From NCBI RefSeq assembly GCF_009928445.1, contig NZ_JAABNO010000003.1, forward strand, positions 1 through 64,000: DNA of 64,000 nucleotides. The letters are read 5' to 3'. Origin of the DNA: Clostridium sp. C8-1-8 (lineage in GTDB: Bacteria; Bacillota; Clostridia; Clostridiales; Clostridiaceae). Position 1 is the first letter of the stretch, and each line of letters opens with the position of its first letter. A program made the position numbers and the translations under genes. This document shows, in pieces, positions 63,612-64,000 of the stretch. The notes under the pieces were generated by a model. That model searched no databases. It had not been told where the DNA came from and saw nothing but the letters and a program-made list of their open reading frames with translations.

Positions 63612-64000
63612 TTATTCACAGCTAAGTCTTATCATATTCCATGATAATTTAGGTAAAACAATATTTAATGAACTATCTTTTATTTCAGGCACAGTTACAT
63701 TTCTTGGCTTAACATTATCTGGATTGTCAAAAGTGTTTTTAGCATTTAGGTCTGGTCCATCTAAAACCACATGTTCAATTACTTTCAATGCTCCAAAAGA
63801 TCTAAGTTCAGCTGACAACTCTACATCATCAGTTTGATCACAATTAAGCGCAAATATTGTAACTGTATTATCTTCTTTGTTATAAGTAGCGGTAGATTGC
63901 ACTATTGGAACCTCACCATGAAGATTAGTTTTAAAAGTTGGTGCCTCTATTAAAACATTTAGTACTTCGCCTCTTCCATAAGTAGAAACCTGTTGGAAAG
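63612..64000 (-). CDS. Alpha-L-arabinofuranosidase, GH51, C-terminal part (cut by window edge)
   Basis: Only the last ~129 residues are in the window; the frame is open to 64000. The visible part begins QQVSTYGRGEVLNVLIEAP and continues HGEVPIVQSTATYN, TVTIFALNCDQTDDVELSAEL and LPKLSWNMIRLSCE, matching the C-terminal beta domain of GH51 enzymes. These release single arabinose units from arabino-oligosaccharides, usually inside the cell. It is encoded upstream of the GH43 gene in the same direction, so arabinan cutting and arabinose release are linked. The GH51 catalytic acids lie outside the window. Confidence 0.88.
   Translation of the reverse strand, partial: FQQVSTYGRGEVLNVLIEAPTFKTNLHGEVPIVQSTATYNKEDNTVTIFALNCDQTDDVELSAELRSFGALKVIEHVVLDGPDLNAKNTFDNPDNVKPRNVTVPEIKDSSLNIVLPKLSWNMIRLSCE

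Overview
The window looks like chromosomal DNA of a strictly anaerobic, low-GC Clostridium-type Firmicute. The base composition is very AT-rich. Ribosome binding sites are strong (GGAGG, AGGAGG) and GTG and TTG starts are common. The gene content fits: a [FeFe]-hydrogenase with formate dehydrogenase, molybdopterin synthesis genes, Kdp potassium transport and arabinan use. I saw no rRNA, tRNA, CRISPR array, transposase, integrase or prophage module. The species cannot be named from the sequence alone.

Layout. (1) 0.1-8.6 kb, minus strand: a complete kdp potassium-pump locus in the order small ORF, kdpF, kdpA, kdpB, kdpC, sensor kinase, receiver protein, short kdpD, preceded by a promoter, a terminator-like hairpin and a foldable leader. 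(2) 9.1-24.3 kb: a housekeeping and accessory mix with a DUF1349 protein, a VanZ-like protein, YitT, an HD hydrolase, prolyl oligopeptidase with a small membrane protein, a YjfB-like motility protein with a sigma-D-type promoter, an ECF sigma / DUF4179 anti-sigma pair, a GH25 lysozyme, a GNAT enzyme and AlaX. (3) 24.6-25.5 kb: a HepT/MntA toxin-antitoxin pair. (4) 25.6-38.7 kb: a long molybdenum-formate-hydrogen region with modB, modA, a MOSC protein, moaC, moaA, mobA, two HycB/HydN-type 4x[4Fe-4S] proteins, a [FeFe]-hydrogenase, moeA, fdhF, MpsC/DUF2294, a C_GCAxxG_C_C protein and divergent mogA. Its subunit set matches the hydrogen-dependent CO2 reductase / formate-hydrogen lyase type of complex. 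(5) 39.2-51.3 kb: an XRE-family regulator fused to a B12-binding module, divergent from an ABC exporter; a FakA-FakB (DhaL-DegV) fusion; a DUF1295 membrane protein; a DHA2-type MFS exporter; a 2'-5' RNA ligase-like protein; a membrane protein; three tandem 46-47-residue proteins; and a histidine phosphatase. (6) 51.5-64.0 kb: an L-arabinose/arabinan region with galM, transketolase, transaldolase, araD, araR, araA, a YesL protein, a sugar-locus HTH regulator, a GH43 arabinanase lipoprotein and the 3' part of a GH51 arabinofuranosidase. AraR-type operators lie in front of araD, araR and araA.

How the parts fit together. The molybdate transporter genes and moaA/moaC/mobA/moeA/mogA would supply the bis-MGD cofactor for FdhF. 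Electrons would pass between FdhF and the [FeFe]-hydrogenase through the two HycB-like proteins. The arabinose block would cut arabinan outside the cell (GH43), release arabinose (GH51), convert it by AraA and AraD to xylulose 5-phosphate (the kinase AraB is not in the window), and pass it through transketolase and transaldolase. Intergenic DNA carries many copies, intact and decayed, of a palindromic element of about 95 nt, plus two inverted copies of a second repeat bracketing the first 11.4 kb.

Most striking points: the XRE-B12 regulator carrying the CarH-like Wx9EH signature; the HDCR-like gene set with a Cys-type FdhF; Kdp signalling split over three proteins without a DNA-binding output domain; a likely AUU start codon on the GH43 lipoprotein; two apparent single-base frameshifts in homopolymers; and several small genes missed by a length cut-off. 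Base-level positions for small sites were counted by eye and could be off by a base.
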